The notes under the pieces: model-generated
Seen by the model: only the letters and a program-made list of their open reading frames with translations
What the model was told of the DNA's origin: nothing
Database searches by the model: none
NCBI GenBank assembly: GCA_964508715.1
Contig: CAZDUX010000021.1
Span: forward strand, 1 to 53,937
DNA: 53,937 bases
Reading direction: 5' to 3'
DNA from: JAKALX01 sp964508715
GTDB lineage: Bacteria; Chloroflexota; Dehalococcoidia; Tepidiformales; Tepidiformaceae
Part shown: in pieces, positions 1-7,661 of the stretch
Layout: each line of letters starts with the position of its first letter
Position numbering within the stretch: the stretch's first letter is position 1
Position numbers and translations under genes: made by a program

Positions 1-1000
1 CGATTTCGATGCCGTGCCGCTCGAGGAGCGCACCGCGAACTTCGCCGTCGTTCACCCCCTCTGGAATGCGGACGGTGGTGAGCACCGGGAGCCGGTACGC
101 TTCCTCGGCGTGGAGCACGAGCCCCATGGCTTCGAGGCCGCGTTGCAGGGCCCGGCCGTTGCGTTCGTGCCGTGCCCAGCGGTTCTCGAGCCCCTCTTCG
201 AGCACGAGTGAGAGCGCCTGGTGCAGCGCATAGACCATCGAAATCGGCGCCGTGTGGTGGTACGCCCGGCGGCCATCCCAGTAGGCCTCGAGCAGTGCCA
301 TGTCCAGGTACCAGGAGTTGCAGGGCGTCTCACGTGCCTTCACCGCGTCAAACGCCTTCGCCGACATCGTGACGGGCGCGACACCGGGAGGCGCCGAGAG
401 GCACTTCTGCGTCCCCGAATAGACGGCGTCAGCTCCCCAGGCGTCGACCTCTACCGGCAGGCCCCCGAGCGAGGTCACGCAGTCGACGAGCAGCAGCGCT
501 CCGGTTTCCTTTGCGATTGAAGAGAATGGCTCGACCGGGTTACGGACACCTGTCGAAGTCTCCGCGTGTACCATCCCGACGAGTTTCACGTTACCCGCCG
601 CCTTTACCGCACCCCGAACGGCTTCCGGGTCGACCGGCGAACCCCATGCCGCCTGCACCCTCGTTACCTCACCGCCCGCCCGCTCGGCCATCTGGGCGAT
701 TCGTTCGCCGAAGTAACCACAGATGCCGACGACTACGTGATCACCCGGTTCCACGAGGTTCATCACCGCAGCCTCCATGCCGCTGGTGCCTGTCCCGGGA
801 GTCGCAAGCGTGACGTCATTCCGCGTTCGCATCACCTGCCGAAGCATCTCGCGGCACTCGTCCATGATTGCGAGGAATTCGGGGTCGAGGTGTCCCAGGA
901 TGGGCGCGGTCATGGCGCGAAGGACGCGCGGGTGTGCGCCGCTTGGGCCCGGGCCCATGAGTACGCGGGTTGGTGGGTTGAATGCTGGAGTTGCGGACAT
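1..1000 (-). CDS. Class V aminotransferase (alanine-glyoxylate / serine-pyruvate type), C-terminus cut by window edge
   Basis: PLP-dependent aminotransferase of fold type I, class V. The frame is open from the ATG at 998-1000 to the window edge, giving 333 residues. The C-terminal end, perhaps 40-50 residues, lies outside. The N-terminal MGPGPS motif (residues 15-20), the cofactor-ring Asp in LLVDCVTS (D173) and the PLP-lysine motif SGTQKCLSAPPG (K199) fit the AGXT/SPT family, which transaminates glyoxylate with alanine or serine. The exact substrates cannot be read from sequence. No Shine-Dalgarno is present. A TACCAT hexamer (1008-1013) lies 7 bases upstream of the ATG, suggesting a leaderless mRNA. 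It is divergent from the GNAT gene. Confidence 0.9.
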   Translation of the reverse strand, partial: MSATPAFNPPTRVLMGPGPSGAHPRVLRAMTAPILGHLDPEFLAIMDECREMLRQVMRTRNDVTLATPGTGTSGMEAAVMNLVEPGDHVVVGICGYFGERIAQMAERAGGEVTRVQAAWGSPVDPEAVRGAVKAAGNVKLVGMVHAETSTGVRNPVEPFSSIAKETGALLLVDCVTSLGGLPVEVDAWGADAVYSGTQKCLSAPPGVAPVTMSAKAFDAVKARETPCNSWYLDMALLEAYWDGRRAYHHTAPISMVYALHQALSLVLEEGLENRWARHERNGRALQRGLEAMGLVLHAEEAYRLPVLTTVRIPEGVNDGEVRGALLERHGIEI

Positions 1001-1098
1001 GGCGGTTATGGTAGCGGTTCGCGCCACTCATTGTTGGGGCCAGGATGGGCACTTGTATGACAGGAGTACCATTCCTACGACACCACGGGAGATATGAT

Positions 1099-1746
1099 AT
1101 GACACAGGCAGAAGCACCCGGGACCGTCGAAGCGAAGCGCGAACGGCTCGCTGTCACCGTCCGCAAGGCAACCAGCGAAGATGTACCGCCCCTGAATGCA
1201 GCACTTGCCCGGGCTTTCGATGATGACCCACTGCTCAACTGGATGGCCGCCCAGGACGATCACCGCACCCGCCGCATAGGCGACGCAATGAATATCTCGC
1301 TCCAACACCTCTCCATGCCCCATGGTGAGGTCTACACCACTGATGGCATCCATGGGGGAGCGCTCTGGGCGCCGCCCGGCAAGTGGAAGATGGGCTTGCT
1401 TCAACAGCTCATGCTCGTGCCGGCCATGGCGAAGGTAACCACCTGGAAGCGCATGTGGCCCGTGATGAGCGGCATCAACGCGATAGAGAAGAAACACCCG
1501 CACGAACCGCACTTCTACCTCTTCGTGCTCGGTACCGACACGGTGTACCAGGGCAGGGGTGTGGGCACGCAGTTACTCGCGCCTGTCCTCGAACGGTGCG
1601 ACCGCGAGGGTATCCCGGCGTACCTGGAGAGTTCGAAGGAGAAGAACCTGCCGCTCTATGAGCGCAACGGCTTCAAGGTGACCGGGGTCTTCCAGGTGCC
1701 CAACGGCGGGCCGCCAATCTGGTTCATGTGGCGCGACGCGCAGTAG
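1099..1746 (+). CDS. GNAT-family N-acetyltransferase
   Basis: 215-residue acetyl-CoA-dependent acyltransferase. The pyrophosphate-binding motif of the GNAT fold is visible as QGRGVGTQLL, followed by a typical C-terminal strand-helix around YLESSKEKNLPLYERNGF. I chose the ATG at 1099, which gives MTQAEAP, because GGGAGA at 1087-1092 is well placed as a ribosome-binding site. The frame extends 18 codons further upstream, but that stretch looks non-coding. The acceptor substrate is unknown. The 215-base gap after it leads to the acyl-CoA dehydrogenase, so co-transcription is uncertain. Confidence 0.88.
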   Translation: MTQAEAPGTVEAKRERLAVTVRKATSEDVPPLNAALARAFDDDPLLNWMAAQDDHRTRRIGDAMNISLQHLSMPHGEVYTTDGIHGGALWAPPGKWKMGLLQQLMLVPAMAKVTTWKRMWPVMSGINAIEKKHPHEPHFYLFVLGTDTVYQGRGVGTQLLAPVLERCDREGIPAYLESSKEKNLPLYERNGFKVTGVFQVPNGGPPIWFMWRDAQ

Positions 1747-1870
1747 CTGCCGCGTCCTCCGGCGTGTCTTCAACACGGTCGAACTGACCGGCCGGGCTTC
1801 TGACCGAAAGCCGTCGCCACCAACTGGAATAACGGCAGTCCGTCGCTCGTGGACGACGGCGGATGGCACG

Positions 1871-1900
1871 ATGGCCATTTCTGCGCCGCACCATGGCCAT
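1871..1900 (+). promoter_or_regulatory. Two copies of palindromic ATGGCCAT upstream of the acyl-CoA dehydrogenase promoter
   Basis: The self-complementary octamer ATGGCCAT occurs at 1871-1878 and again at 1893-1900. The centres are 22 bases apart, close to two helical turns. A -10-like TACAAT lies at 1924-1929. The pair would therefore sit just upstream of the -35 region of the acyl-CoA dehydrogenase promoter, where an activator or a side-by-side dimer could bind. No regulator is identified. Confidence 0.3.
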
Positions 1901-1961
1901 CACCGGAATAGGCCGGGCTGGGTTACAATCGGTGCACGAATCCGAATCCGAGAGGTCCCCT

Positions 1962-3140
1962 GTGAACTACAACGATACGCCCGAAGAGGCCGCATTCCGC
2001 ATCGAAGTGCGAAGCTTCATCGATAAGGAAGCCCCGAAGAATATCGCTCGCGGTGAAGGCGGCTGGGGCGGCCAGGGTGAAGCCTGGAACCAATGGGTGA
2101 AGAAACTCGCCGAGCGCCACTGGATCGCCCCGGCATGGCCCAGGGAATATGGCGGCGCCGGTATGAGCGTGATGGAACAGTTCATCTTCAACTGGGAGAT
2201 GGCCGAAGCACGCGCTCCTCGCCCGGGCGGCATCGCCACCGGTTTTGCGGGCCCCACCCTTATCGTCCACGGAACCGAAGAGCAGAAGCAGAAGTACCTG
2301 CCCGAGATCCTCGATGGCCACACGGTCTGGTGCCAGGGCTATAGCGAACCCGGAAGCGGGAGTGACCTTGCCAGCCTCCAGACTCGTGCCATTCGTGATG
2401 GCGATGACTACGTCGTCAACGGCCAGAAGATCTGGACCTCCGGCGGGCACATGGCCAAGTGGATGATCCTCCTTGCCCGCACCGATCCCGAGGCGCCAAA
2501 GCACCGCGGGATTACGTACTTCATCGTTGATATGAAGTCGCCTGGGATCACGGTGCGCCCGCTCATCAACATGGCAATGACGCACGAGTTCAACGAGGTC
2601 TTCTTCGAGGACGTTCGTGTGCCAAAGGCCAATATCATCGGCGAGGAGAACCGCGGCTGGTACCTCGCCCAGACGACGCTGAGCTTCGAACGTTCGAATA
2701 TCGGTGGCGCGGTTGGCGCTCGCCAGAGCGTCGAGGACCTTATCAAGGTCGCGAGGACGAGTGCTGCCAGCACCCTTACGCACAATCCTTCCGTCCGTTA
2801 CGAACTGGTGGATCGGATGATTGAAGCCGGCGTGGCCACGCAGATGAGCCTCAAGATCATCTCGATCCAGGCAAAGGAAGGCGTCGCACCGGGACACGAG
2901 GCAAGCGTCGCCAAGCTCTATGGCACCGAGCTGAACCAGCGCATCGCCCGCACAGCGATGAAGGTGCTCGGTCTCTATGGGCAGGTCGATTCGAAGAGCG
3001 AAGGCATCGAGAATGCCGGCCAGTATGGGCGCTACAAGTACCAGTACCTCCGCTCCATCGCGAACACGATCGAGGGTGGTACGAGCGAAATTCAGCGCAA
3101 CATCATCGCTACCCGGGGTCTCGGCCTGCCCCGCGCGTAG
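1962..3140 (+). CDS. Acyl-CoA dehydrogenase family protein
   Basis: FAD-dependent alpha,beta-dehydrogenase of acyl-CoA thioesters, 392 residues, full length for the family. The substrate/FAD segment WCQGYSEPGSGSDLAS and the C-terminal signature TIEGGTSEIQRNII are present. The Glu of IEGGT is in the position of the usual catalytic base. I chose the GTG at 1962 (reading V-NYNDTPEE) because GAGAGG lies 6-11 bases upstream. An upstream in-frame extension of 33 codons lacks family similarity. A TACAAT hexamer at 1924-1929 is a plausible -10. The chain-length class is not determinable. With the nearby CoA-transferase, thioesterase and enoyl-CoA hydratase it suggests acyl-CoA catabolism. Confidence 0.93.
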   Translation: MNYNDTPEEAAFRIEVRSFIDKEAPKNIARGEGGWGGQGEAWNQWVKKLAERHWIAPAWPREYGGAGMSVMEQFIFNWEMAEARAPRPGGIATGFAGPTLIVHGTEEQKQKYLPEILDGHTVWCQGYSEPGSGSDLASLQTRAIRDGDDYVVNGQKIWTSGGHMAKWMILLARTDPEAPKHRGITYFIVDMKSPGITVRPLINMAMTHEFNEVFFEDVRVPKANIIGEENRGWYLAQTTLSFERSNIGGAVGARQSVEDLIKVARTSAASTLTHNPSVRYELVDRMIEAGVATQMSLKIISIQAKEGVAPGHEASVAKLYGTELNQRIARTAMKVLGLYGQVDSKSEGIENAGQYGRYKYQYLRSIANTIEGGTSEIQRNIIATRGLGLPRA

Positions 3141-3165
3141 AATCGCGTCCGTCCAACATCTCACC

Positions 3166-3193
3166 GGCGCCCGCGAGGCAACTCGCGGGCGCC
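3166..3193. terminator. 12-bp hairpin with GCAA tetraloop between convergent genes
   Basis: GGCGCCCGCGAG (3166-3177), a GCAA loop and CTCGCGGGCGCC (3182-3193) form a perfect 12-bp stem. It lies in the 78-base gap between the convergent acyl-CoA dehydrogenase and the 3219-3752 gene. There is no T-run on either strand, so it is not a classical intrinsic terminator. It may still end or stabilise both transcripts. Confidence 0.45.
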
Positions 3194-3218
3194 GTACTTC
3201 GTGTTCTGCGCGGCGAGG

Positions 3219-3752
3219 CTAACCCCTGGCGATTGGAAGCGGGGCGTGGTGGCCACCGTAGCCCGTGGGACGATCACCCTTCACGAGGTAGCCGCAGTCT
3301 GCCGGGTGCTGGTCGAAGTTGTAGCTGAACTTGTAAGCCTCGATTGGCCCGCTGGCGGGTTCGTAGCTCCCGCGTTCCAGTTCGTCGTTCACCGCCTGGA
3401 ATGCAAGGTCGATTTCGTCACTATCGTCGGCGTAGCAGTACAGGAATGTGCCGCCCGGGAAGATCGCGGTCCGCACCTCCGGCGGCGCCTGGTAGTCCCC
3501 CCGGATAGGGACTGCCGCCCGCAGGAGCAGATGTTCATCGTCTCCCCGGAGGGTCCATGCAAGGGCTGCTACATCGATGCGTCCAAGCGCGGGGCGAGTA
3601 CGCTCGCGCCACTCATTGAACCGCTGCCACAGCTCGCTATACGCGTTGAGATAGTCCTCAATGGAGCTGTCCTCGCTTGCGACAGGCTGCTCCATGTAGG
3701 CGACACGCATCTCCGGCAGCCAGGCCTTCCGGACCTTCCGCTCGAACTTCAC
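3219..3752 (-). CDS. Conserved-looking hypothetical protein, possible GyrI-like effector-binding fold
   Basis: 177 residues, no signal peptide or membrane segment. I do not recognise the family with certainty. The central pattern (IFPGGTFLYCYADDSDEID, then a helix, then SGPIEAYKFSYNFD) resembles GyrI-like or AraC effector-binding domains, which bind small hydrophobic ligands. This is a tentative reading. It starts with GTG at 3752. Its start overlaps the stop of the upstream CoA-transferase by 4 bases (GTGA), so the two are almost surely translationally coupled. It may therefore act in the same acyl-CoA pathway. Confidence 0.7.
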   Translation of the reverse strand: MKFERKVRKAWLPEMRVAYMEQPVASEDSSIEDYLNAYSELWQRFNEWRERTRPALGRIDVAALAWTLRGDDEHLLLRAAVPIRGDYQAPPEVRTAIFPGGTFLYCYADDSDEIDLAFQAVNDELERGSYEPASGPIEAYKFSYNFDQHPADCGYLVKGDRPTGYGGHHAPLPIARG

Positions 3753-4945
3753 GGGATTGCGCCGGCTTCCTTGAGCGCGATAATCCGGTCCCAGTCGTAG
3801 CCGAGGTCCTGGAGAATGAGTTCTGTGTCCTGGCCCAGTTCGGGGGCCCAGCCACGGATCTCTACCGGCGTGCCATAGAAATCGGCCGGTGTTGCCACCT
3901 GGCGATGCACGCCGTCCGCAGCTTCGATGTCGACGAACGCGCCCGACTGCTCGGCCAGCGGGTCATTCACCACCTCGTCGATCCGCTGCACCGGGGCGAA
4001 CCACACATTCTCGCGGTCGAAGATCGGCTCCCATTCAGCCAGCGACTTCCGGGTGATGATCTTGTCGAGTTCAGCGACCAGTTCCGGGGCGTTTGCCATG
4101 CGATTGGGGATGGAGTTGAACCGCTTGTCCTGGTCCAGGTGCTGTGCATCGAGCGCCCGGACCAGGTCGGGCCAGTGTCGATCGGCCTGGAGGAGCAGGA
4201 GCCAGAACCACTTCCCGTCCTTGTCGCGGAACGAATTGATGATCGGATTCACTGCATGGTGCCGGTCATAGGGGACCACCGGTGTCCCCATGCGCAGGGA
4301 CGTGTTGGTGTCCCACCCCATCATGTAGATCCCGACGCGGAGCAGGGAAACCGCGACACGTTGTCCCTTCCCCGTCCTGGTCCGTGCATACAGTGCGGCC
4401 GAAATCGCCCCCGCCGCGTTCGCGCCGGTCATGTGATCGCCCATACCACCGCGCTGCGTAGGTGGTTCGTTGTCTCCGTACGTCAGGCTGGCCGCGATTC
4501 CTGCGCGGCTCCAGAACGCCCCGACGTCATATGCGGCCCGGTTTGCGGACTCGCTCTGGATGCCGTAGCCGCTCACCTGGCAGTAGACGAGTCCCGGGTT
4601 GCGCGCCGAGCACTCATCGTACGAAAGCCCGTACTTCTCCAGCACGCGTGGCCGCATGTTCGAGACGAAGACATCAGCTTCATCAACGAGTTTGTGGGCG
4701 ATCGCGCGGGCCTCGGCATTCTCGAGATTGAGGGCGATGCTACGCTTGCCCCGGTTGTCCAGTTCGAAGGGTGGGTTCATCGGGATCGCCAGGAGCCCGG
4801 CAAAGAGACCGCGAAACGGGTCCCCCTCTGGCGGCTCGATCTTGACGACCTCGGCGCCCCAATCGGCCAGCACCGCAGCGCACGACGGACCGGCCACCCA
4901 GACCCCCATTTCCACCACTTTCACACCTTCGAGCGGACCAGCCAT
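3749..4945 (-). CDS. CaiB/BaiF (family III) CoA-transferase
   Basis: 398-residue family III CoA-transferase, which moves CoA between carboxylic acids through an aspartyl-CoA anhydride. The N-terminus reads PLEGVKVVEMGVWVAGP, typical of the family. The probable catalytic Asp is in AYDVGAFWSRAG. The conserved DNRGKRSIALNL and GTPVVPYDRHHAV-like segments are also present. The ATG at 4945 is preceded by a strong GGAGGG site. The frame continues 79 codons upstream, but that part overlaps the next gene and is low-complexity. The natural acyl substrate is unknown. Its stop overlaps the start of the 3219-3752 gene. Confidence 0.92.
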   Translation of the reverse strand: MAGPLEGVKVVEMGVWVAGPSCAAVLADWGAEVVKIEPPEGDPFRGLFAGLLAIPMNPPFELDNRGKRSIALNLENAEARAIAHKLVDEADVFVSNMRPRVLEKYGLSYDECSARNPGLVYCQVSGYGIQSESANRAAYDVGAFWSRAGIAASLTYGDNEPPTQRGGMGDHMTGANAAGAISAALYARTRTGKGQRVAVSLLRVGIYMMGWDTNTSLRMGTPVVPYDRHHAVNPIINSFRDKDGKWFWLLLLQADRHWPDLVRALDAQHLDQDKRFNSIPNRMANAPELVAELDKIITRKSLAEWEPIFDRENVWFAPVQRIDEVVNDPLAEQSGAFVDIEAADGVHRQVATPADFYGTPVEIRGWAPELGQDTELILQDLGYDWDRIIALKEAGAIP

Positions 4946-4977
4946 ACGGGTACCCTCCGAGAGAACTCGGGCGGATT

Positions 4978-5190
4978 CTACGGGTTCGGGCGGCGAAGGC
5001 GCAGGTCTCGAAGCCATGCGGCGATGGAGACCGGGATCATCGGCACGGCCATGAGCGGCGCAACCGCGACCGCGAGAAACGTCCACCCGCCGCTCGACTG
5101 GCCGTTGGCGAATGCTGACAGGACGACAAGGGCGCCAGCGAATGCAACGGCGAATGTGAAGACCCGTTGCCCGGCCTGCCAACGGCTCAT
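4978..5190 (-). CDS. Small two-helix membrane protein, unknown function
   Basis: 70 residues with two predicted hydrophobic helices (about residues 9-26 and 36-60), a polar turn containing NGQSSGGW, and a basic C-terminus RDLRLRRPNP. The second segment ends in a positively charged tail, suggesting both ends are cytoplasmic. The ATG at 5190 is not preceded by a Shine-Dalgarno. It lies 6 bases after a TAGAAT hexamer (5197-5202), which supports it as the first gene of a leaderless transcript leading into the CoA-transferase 32 bases downstream. Function is not recognised. Confidence 0.65.
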   Translation of the reverse strand: MSRWQAGQRVFTFAVAFAGALVVLSAFANGQSSGGWTFLAVAVAPLMAVPMIPVSIAAWLRDLRLRRPNP

Positions 5191-5319
5191 AGGCGGATTC
5201 TACTGGCCTGGCTGGATCCGCCTGGGCTTACCAGGTCGCGGCTCGGAAGGCGGTCTTGCTCCACCCAACCGCCGCCACCCGCTACCCTTCCCAATACACT
5301 ATCGCAGGAGCCGAGCCGA

Positions 5320-5883
5320 ATGGTCCTGAGCGACCGCACCATCCGCCGTGAGCTGGAAGCCGGCAGCATCGTCATCGACCCCCTGGGTGCTAACGCCATC
5401 CAGCCAGCGAGTGTCGACCTGCGCCTTGGCAACCTCTTCCGCGTATTTCGCAACTCACAGGTGCCGTTCATCGATGTCAAGCAGGAATACCCGGACCTCA
5501 CGGAACTCGTGGAGATTGACGACGAGCGGCCGTTCGTCTTGCACCCCGGCGAGTTCGCGCTCGCTGTCACGTACGAGCGGGTGAAGCTCCCGAACACCAT
5601 CGTCGGGCGGCTCGAGGGGAAATCGTCGTTGGGCCGCCTCGGCCTGCTCATCCACTCCACTGCCGGCTACGTCGACCCGGGCTGGGATGGAGCTCTGACG
5701 CTCGAGCTCTCGAACGTGGCGAACCTCCCGATCATGCTCTACCACGGCATGAAGGTCTCGCAGATCTCGTTCCTCGAACTCAGCGAACCGGCTGAGTTCC
5801 CCTATGGATCGAAAGAGACCGGCAGCAAGTACCAGCACCAGGTGGGCCCGACGCCCAGCAAGTACTACCTCAACTTCCGCTGA
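5320..5883 (+). CDS. dcd: dCTP deaminase, bifunctional dCTP deaminase/dUTPase type
   Basis: 187 residues. Converts dCTP towards dUMP for thymidylate synthesis and limits dUTP. The active-site block EGKSSLGRLGLLIHSTAGYVDP spans residues 99-120, and the catalytic Glu is E129 in LTLELSN. The HSTAG version at 112-116 and the C-terminal GSKYQHQVGPTPS match the Mycobacterium/Methanocaldococcus bifunctional enzymes (EC 3.5.4.30). The monofunctional E. coli form has VTAHR there. The ATG at 5320 follows AGGAG at 5306-5310. The gene ends only 6 bases from the convergent thioesterase. Confidence 0.95.
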   Translation: MVLSDRTIRRELEAGSIVIDPLGANAIQPASVDLRLGNLFRVFRNSQVPFIDVKQEYPDLTELVEIDDERPFVLHPGEFALAVTYERVKLPNTIVGRLEGKSSLGRLGLLIHSTAGYVDPGWDGALTLELSNVANLPIMLYHGMKVSQISFLELSEPAEFPYGSKETGSKYQHQVGPTPSKYYLNFR

Positions 5884-5889
5884 GTGAGA

Positions 5890-6729
5890 TCAGCGCCCGG
5901 CTGCTCTCCGGTTCACAATGAGCGCCTGGCTTACCCGCCCGAACGCTCCGTTCAGGTCGTGCACGATCGTCTCCACAAGTCCGATGCCGTGTGGCTGCCC
6001 GGTGCTCGCCGTTTCCAGGCAGAGCCATTCTCCCTCTGGTAAGCGGTGAAGGTAGAGCGTGATGTCTGCATTGATGAAGCCGTACTCTTCCGAAGGACGG
6101 ATGTGCCCCAGCGCATTGCCGAAGTCCGAGGTTGCAGCGGCCCGGACGAGTGGTGTGAGCTCTTCGCCTTCGACGAACGGAACCGGGATGCGAATCCACG
6201 CCGTCGCCCTGCCCGTGCCGGGCGCACCCGACACACGCTTCACTTCGACAGTGGTGTGAAACCCGCCACCCGGCGGAACATCAGCTTCCCGGACTGCACG
6301 CGGCACCCCACCGTCCGGGTTCACCATTCCCGAGAGTCCCGTTATCGGGAGTCCTTCGGGAAGTGGATGCAAGAGCGATGGCGGGAGGTACCGCTCTGGG
6401 AGGTCGATCTCCGATTGAAGGAGGAGGAGGCCGCTCGCTCGCGCGACTTCGACGTTATCCGCGAGGAGGCCGGCTTCCAGCACAGCGATGCGCCTGCCCT
6501 CGCGAACCACGCGCACCTCGGTCGTCAGAGGCTGCTTCGGCACCGGCCGAAAGAGGTCGACGGTCAGGCGTGCGACGTGTAATTCCGGGTCCGGCGAGGC
6601 CTGCTCAATCGCACGGGCGAGGAGGCCGGCGGGCGGTCCCCCATGAAGCACCGCTGCGCCCCAGGGGCTACGTGCGAGCTCGGTCGGAAGGAAACGGTCG
6701 CCATCCCGGCGGAATATGGGGTCGGTCAT
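5890..6729 (-). CDS. Acyl-CoA thioesterase, TesB-like double hot-dog protein
   Basis: 279 residues, read as two hot-dog halves. The N-terminal half has HGGPPAGLLARAIEQ (about 29-43) and VARLTVDLFRPVP, a motif pair of 4HBT_3-type acyl-CoA thioesterases. The C-terminal half has AAATSDFGNALG and FINADITLYLHRLPEGEWLCLE, the usual TesB second-domain pattern. It probably hydrolyses acyl-CoA; substrate range is unknown. The ATG at 6729 has no Shine-Dalgarno but a TAGGAT hexamer (6738-6743) 8 bases upstream. This is one of several leaderless-looking starts here. Confidence 0.85.
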   Translation of the reverse strand: MTDPIFRRDGDRFLPTELARSPWGAAVLHGGPPAGLLARAIEQASPDPELHVARLTVDLFRPVPKQPLTTEVRVVREGRRIAVLEAGLLADNVEVARASGLLLLQSEIDLPERYLPPSLLHPLPEGLPITGLSGMVNPDGGVPRAVREADVPPGGGFHTTVEVKRVSGAPGTGRATAWIRIPVPFVEGEELTPLVRAAATSDFGNALGHIRPSEEYGFINADITLYLHRLPEGEWLCLETASTGQPHGIGLVETIVHDLNGAFGRVSQALIVNRRAAGR

Positions 6730-6862
6730 GAGTCCTGATCCTACGGGAGAGCCCCGCTCGCAAGGTAGCGCAGTTCGCTGTGGTGTTCGTGCATCGCCGG
6801 AGCCATCAGGATCACAAACGGCGCACCAGGGGTACGCCGCTTGGAAGGTGAGCGATGCCCGC

Positions 6863-7366
6863 TTACGCCTCGCTGATGGACACCTTCGTCATTTTGACGG
6901 GGTTCGTCGGGCGGTCCTGCGGGCCCTTCGGTGCGTTAGCAATCGTGTCGACCACTTCTTCACCTTCGGTCAGTTTCCCGAAAATCGTGTAGTTGGGCGG
7001 CAGCGGGTAGTCAGCGTGCATGATGAAGAACTGGCTGCCGTTCGTATTGGGGCCGGCATTCGCCATCGCAAGGGTGCCGCGGGAATACTTGCGGTTCACC
7101 GGTTCATCCTTGAAGCGGTAACCTGGGCCACCCGTTCCTGTTCCGCCGGGATCGCCGCCCTGGATCATGAATCCACTGATGACCCGATGGAAGATCACGT
7201 CTTCGTAGTACCCGTCGCGGGCGAGGAACACGAAGTTATTCACGGTGATCGGCGCTTCGCCTGCGAAAAGATCGGCCTTCATCGTGCCTGCGGTTGTCTC
7301 GATGGTCGCTGTGTACTTCTTTTCCGGGTCGATGGTCATCTCGGGTGGGCTCTTGTAGCTCTTCAC
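6863..7366 (-). CDS. Cyclophilin-type peptidyl-prolyl cis-trans isomerase
   Basis: 167-residue single-domain cyclophilin, a proline isomerase assisting protein folding. The catalytic block FHRVISGFMIQGGDP is at residues 59-73, and SQFFIMHADYP and FGKLTEGEEVVD follow. No signal peptide is seen, so a cytoplasmic location is likely. I chose the GTG at 7366 because an exact AGGAGG (7372-7377) stands 5 bases upstream. The frame remains open for 27 more codons, with an ATG at 7405, but that extension is poorly supported. Confidence 0.93.
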   Translation of the reverse strand: MKSYKSPPEMTIDPEKKYTATIETTAGTMKADLFAGEAPITVNNFVFLARDGYYEDVIFHRVISGFMIQGGDPGGTGTGGPGYRFKDEPVNRKYSRGTLAMANAGPNTNGSQFFIMHADYPLPPNYTIFGKLTEGEEVVDTIANAPKGPQDRPTNPVKMTKVSISEA

Positions 7367-7661
7367 ACCGGCCTCCTGAACGTCTGAGAGTATGGATTTC
7401 ACCATACCACGCGACCCGGCTATGCCCGCTCTGCCAGGACATCCCACCTACCGGGCGACCCCCTCGTGACAAGACTCATCGTGTTCCCGTTGCGGCCGGC
7501 GCGGGGTCGGCATCGCGGGGACGATGACAAGAATCGGGCTCCAACAGTGATCTCGAGAATGCAGAGAACGGGGTGGGCCGGCCGCGTGGTGTGCGATACG
7601 TCCCGCTGTTCTTTGCACGGCGGTTGCCGCCGGATGGCTCCCACGCTGACAATGGTGGTCC

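Noticed and set aside
1923..3164. 413-codon minus-strand open frame
   Set aside because: Antisense to the well-supported acyl-CoA dehydrogenase; no recognisable domain or start signal.
3677..5329. 550-codon plus-strand open frame
   Set aside because: It lies antisense to the CoA-transferase and 3219-3752 genes, has no family motif, and reads as an Arg/His/Pro-rich shadow of a GC-rich gene.
7367..7661. Short open frames in the divergent gap between cyclophilin and amidohydrolase
   Set aside because: All are Arg/Gly/Pro-rich, overlap each other in several frames and have no ribosome-binding site; the gap holds only promoter-like sequence.
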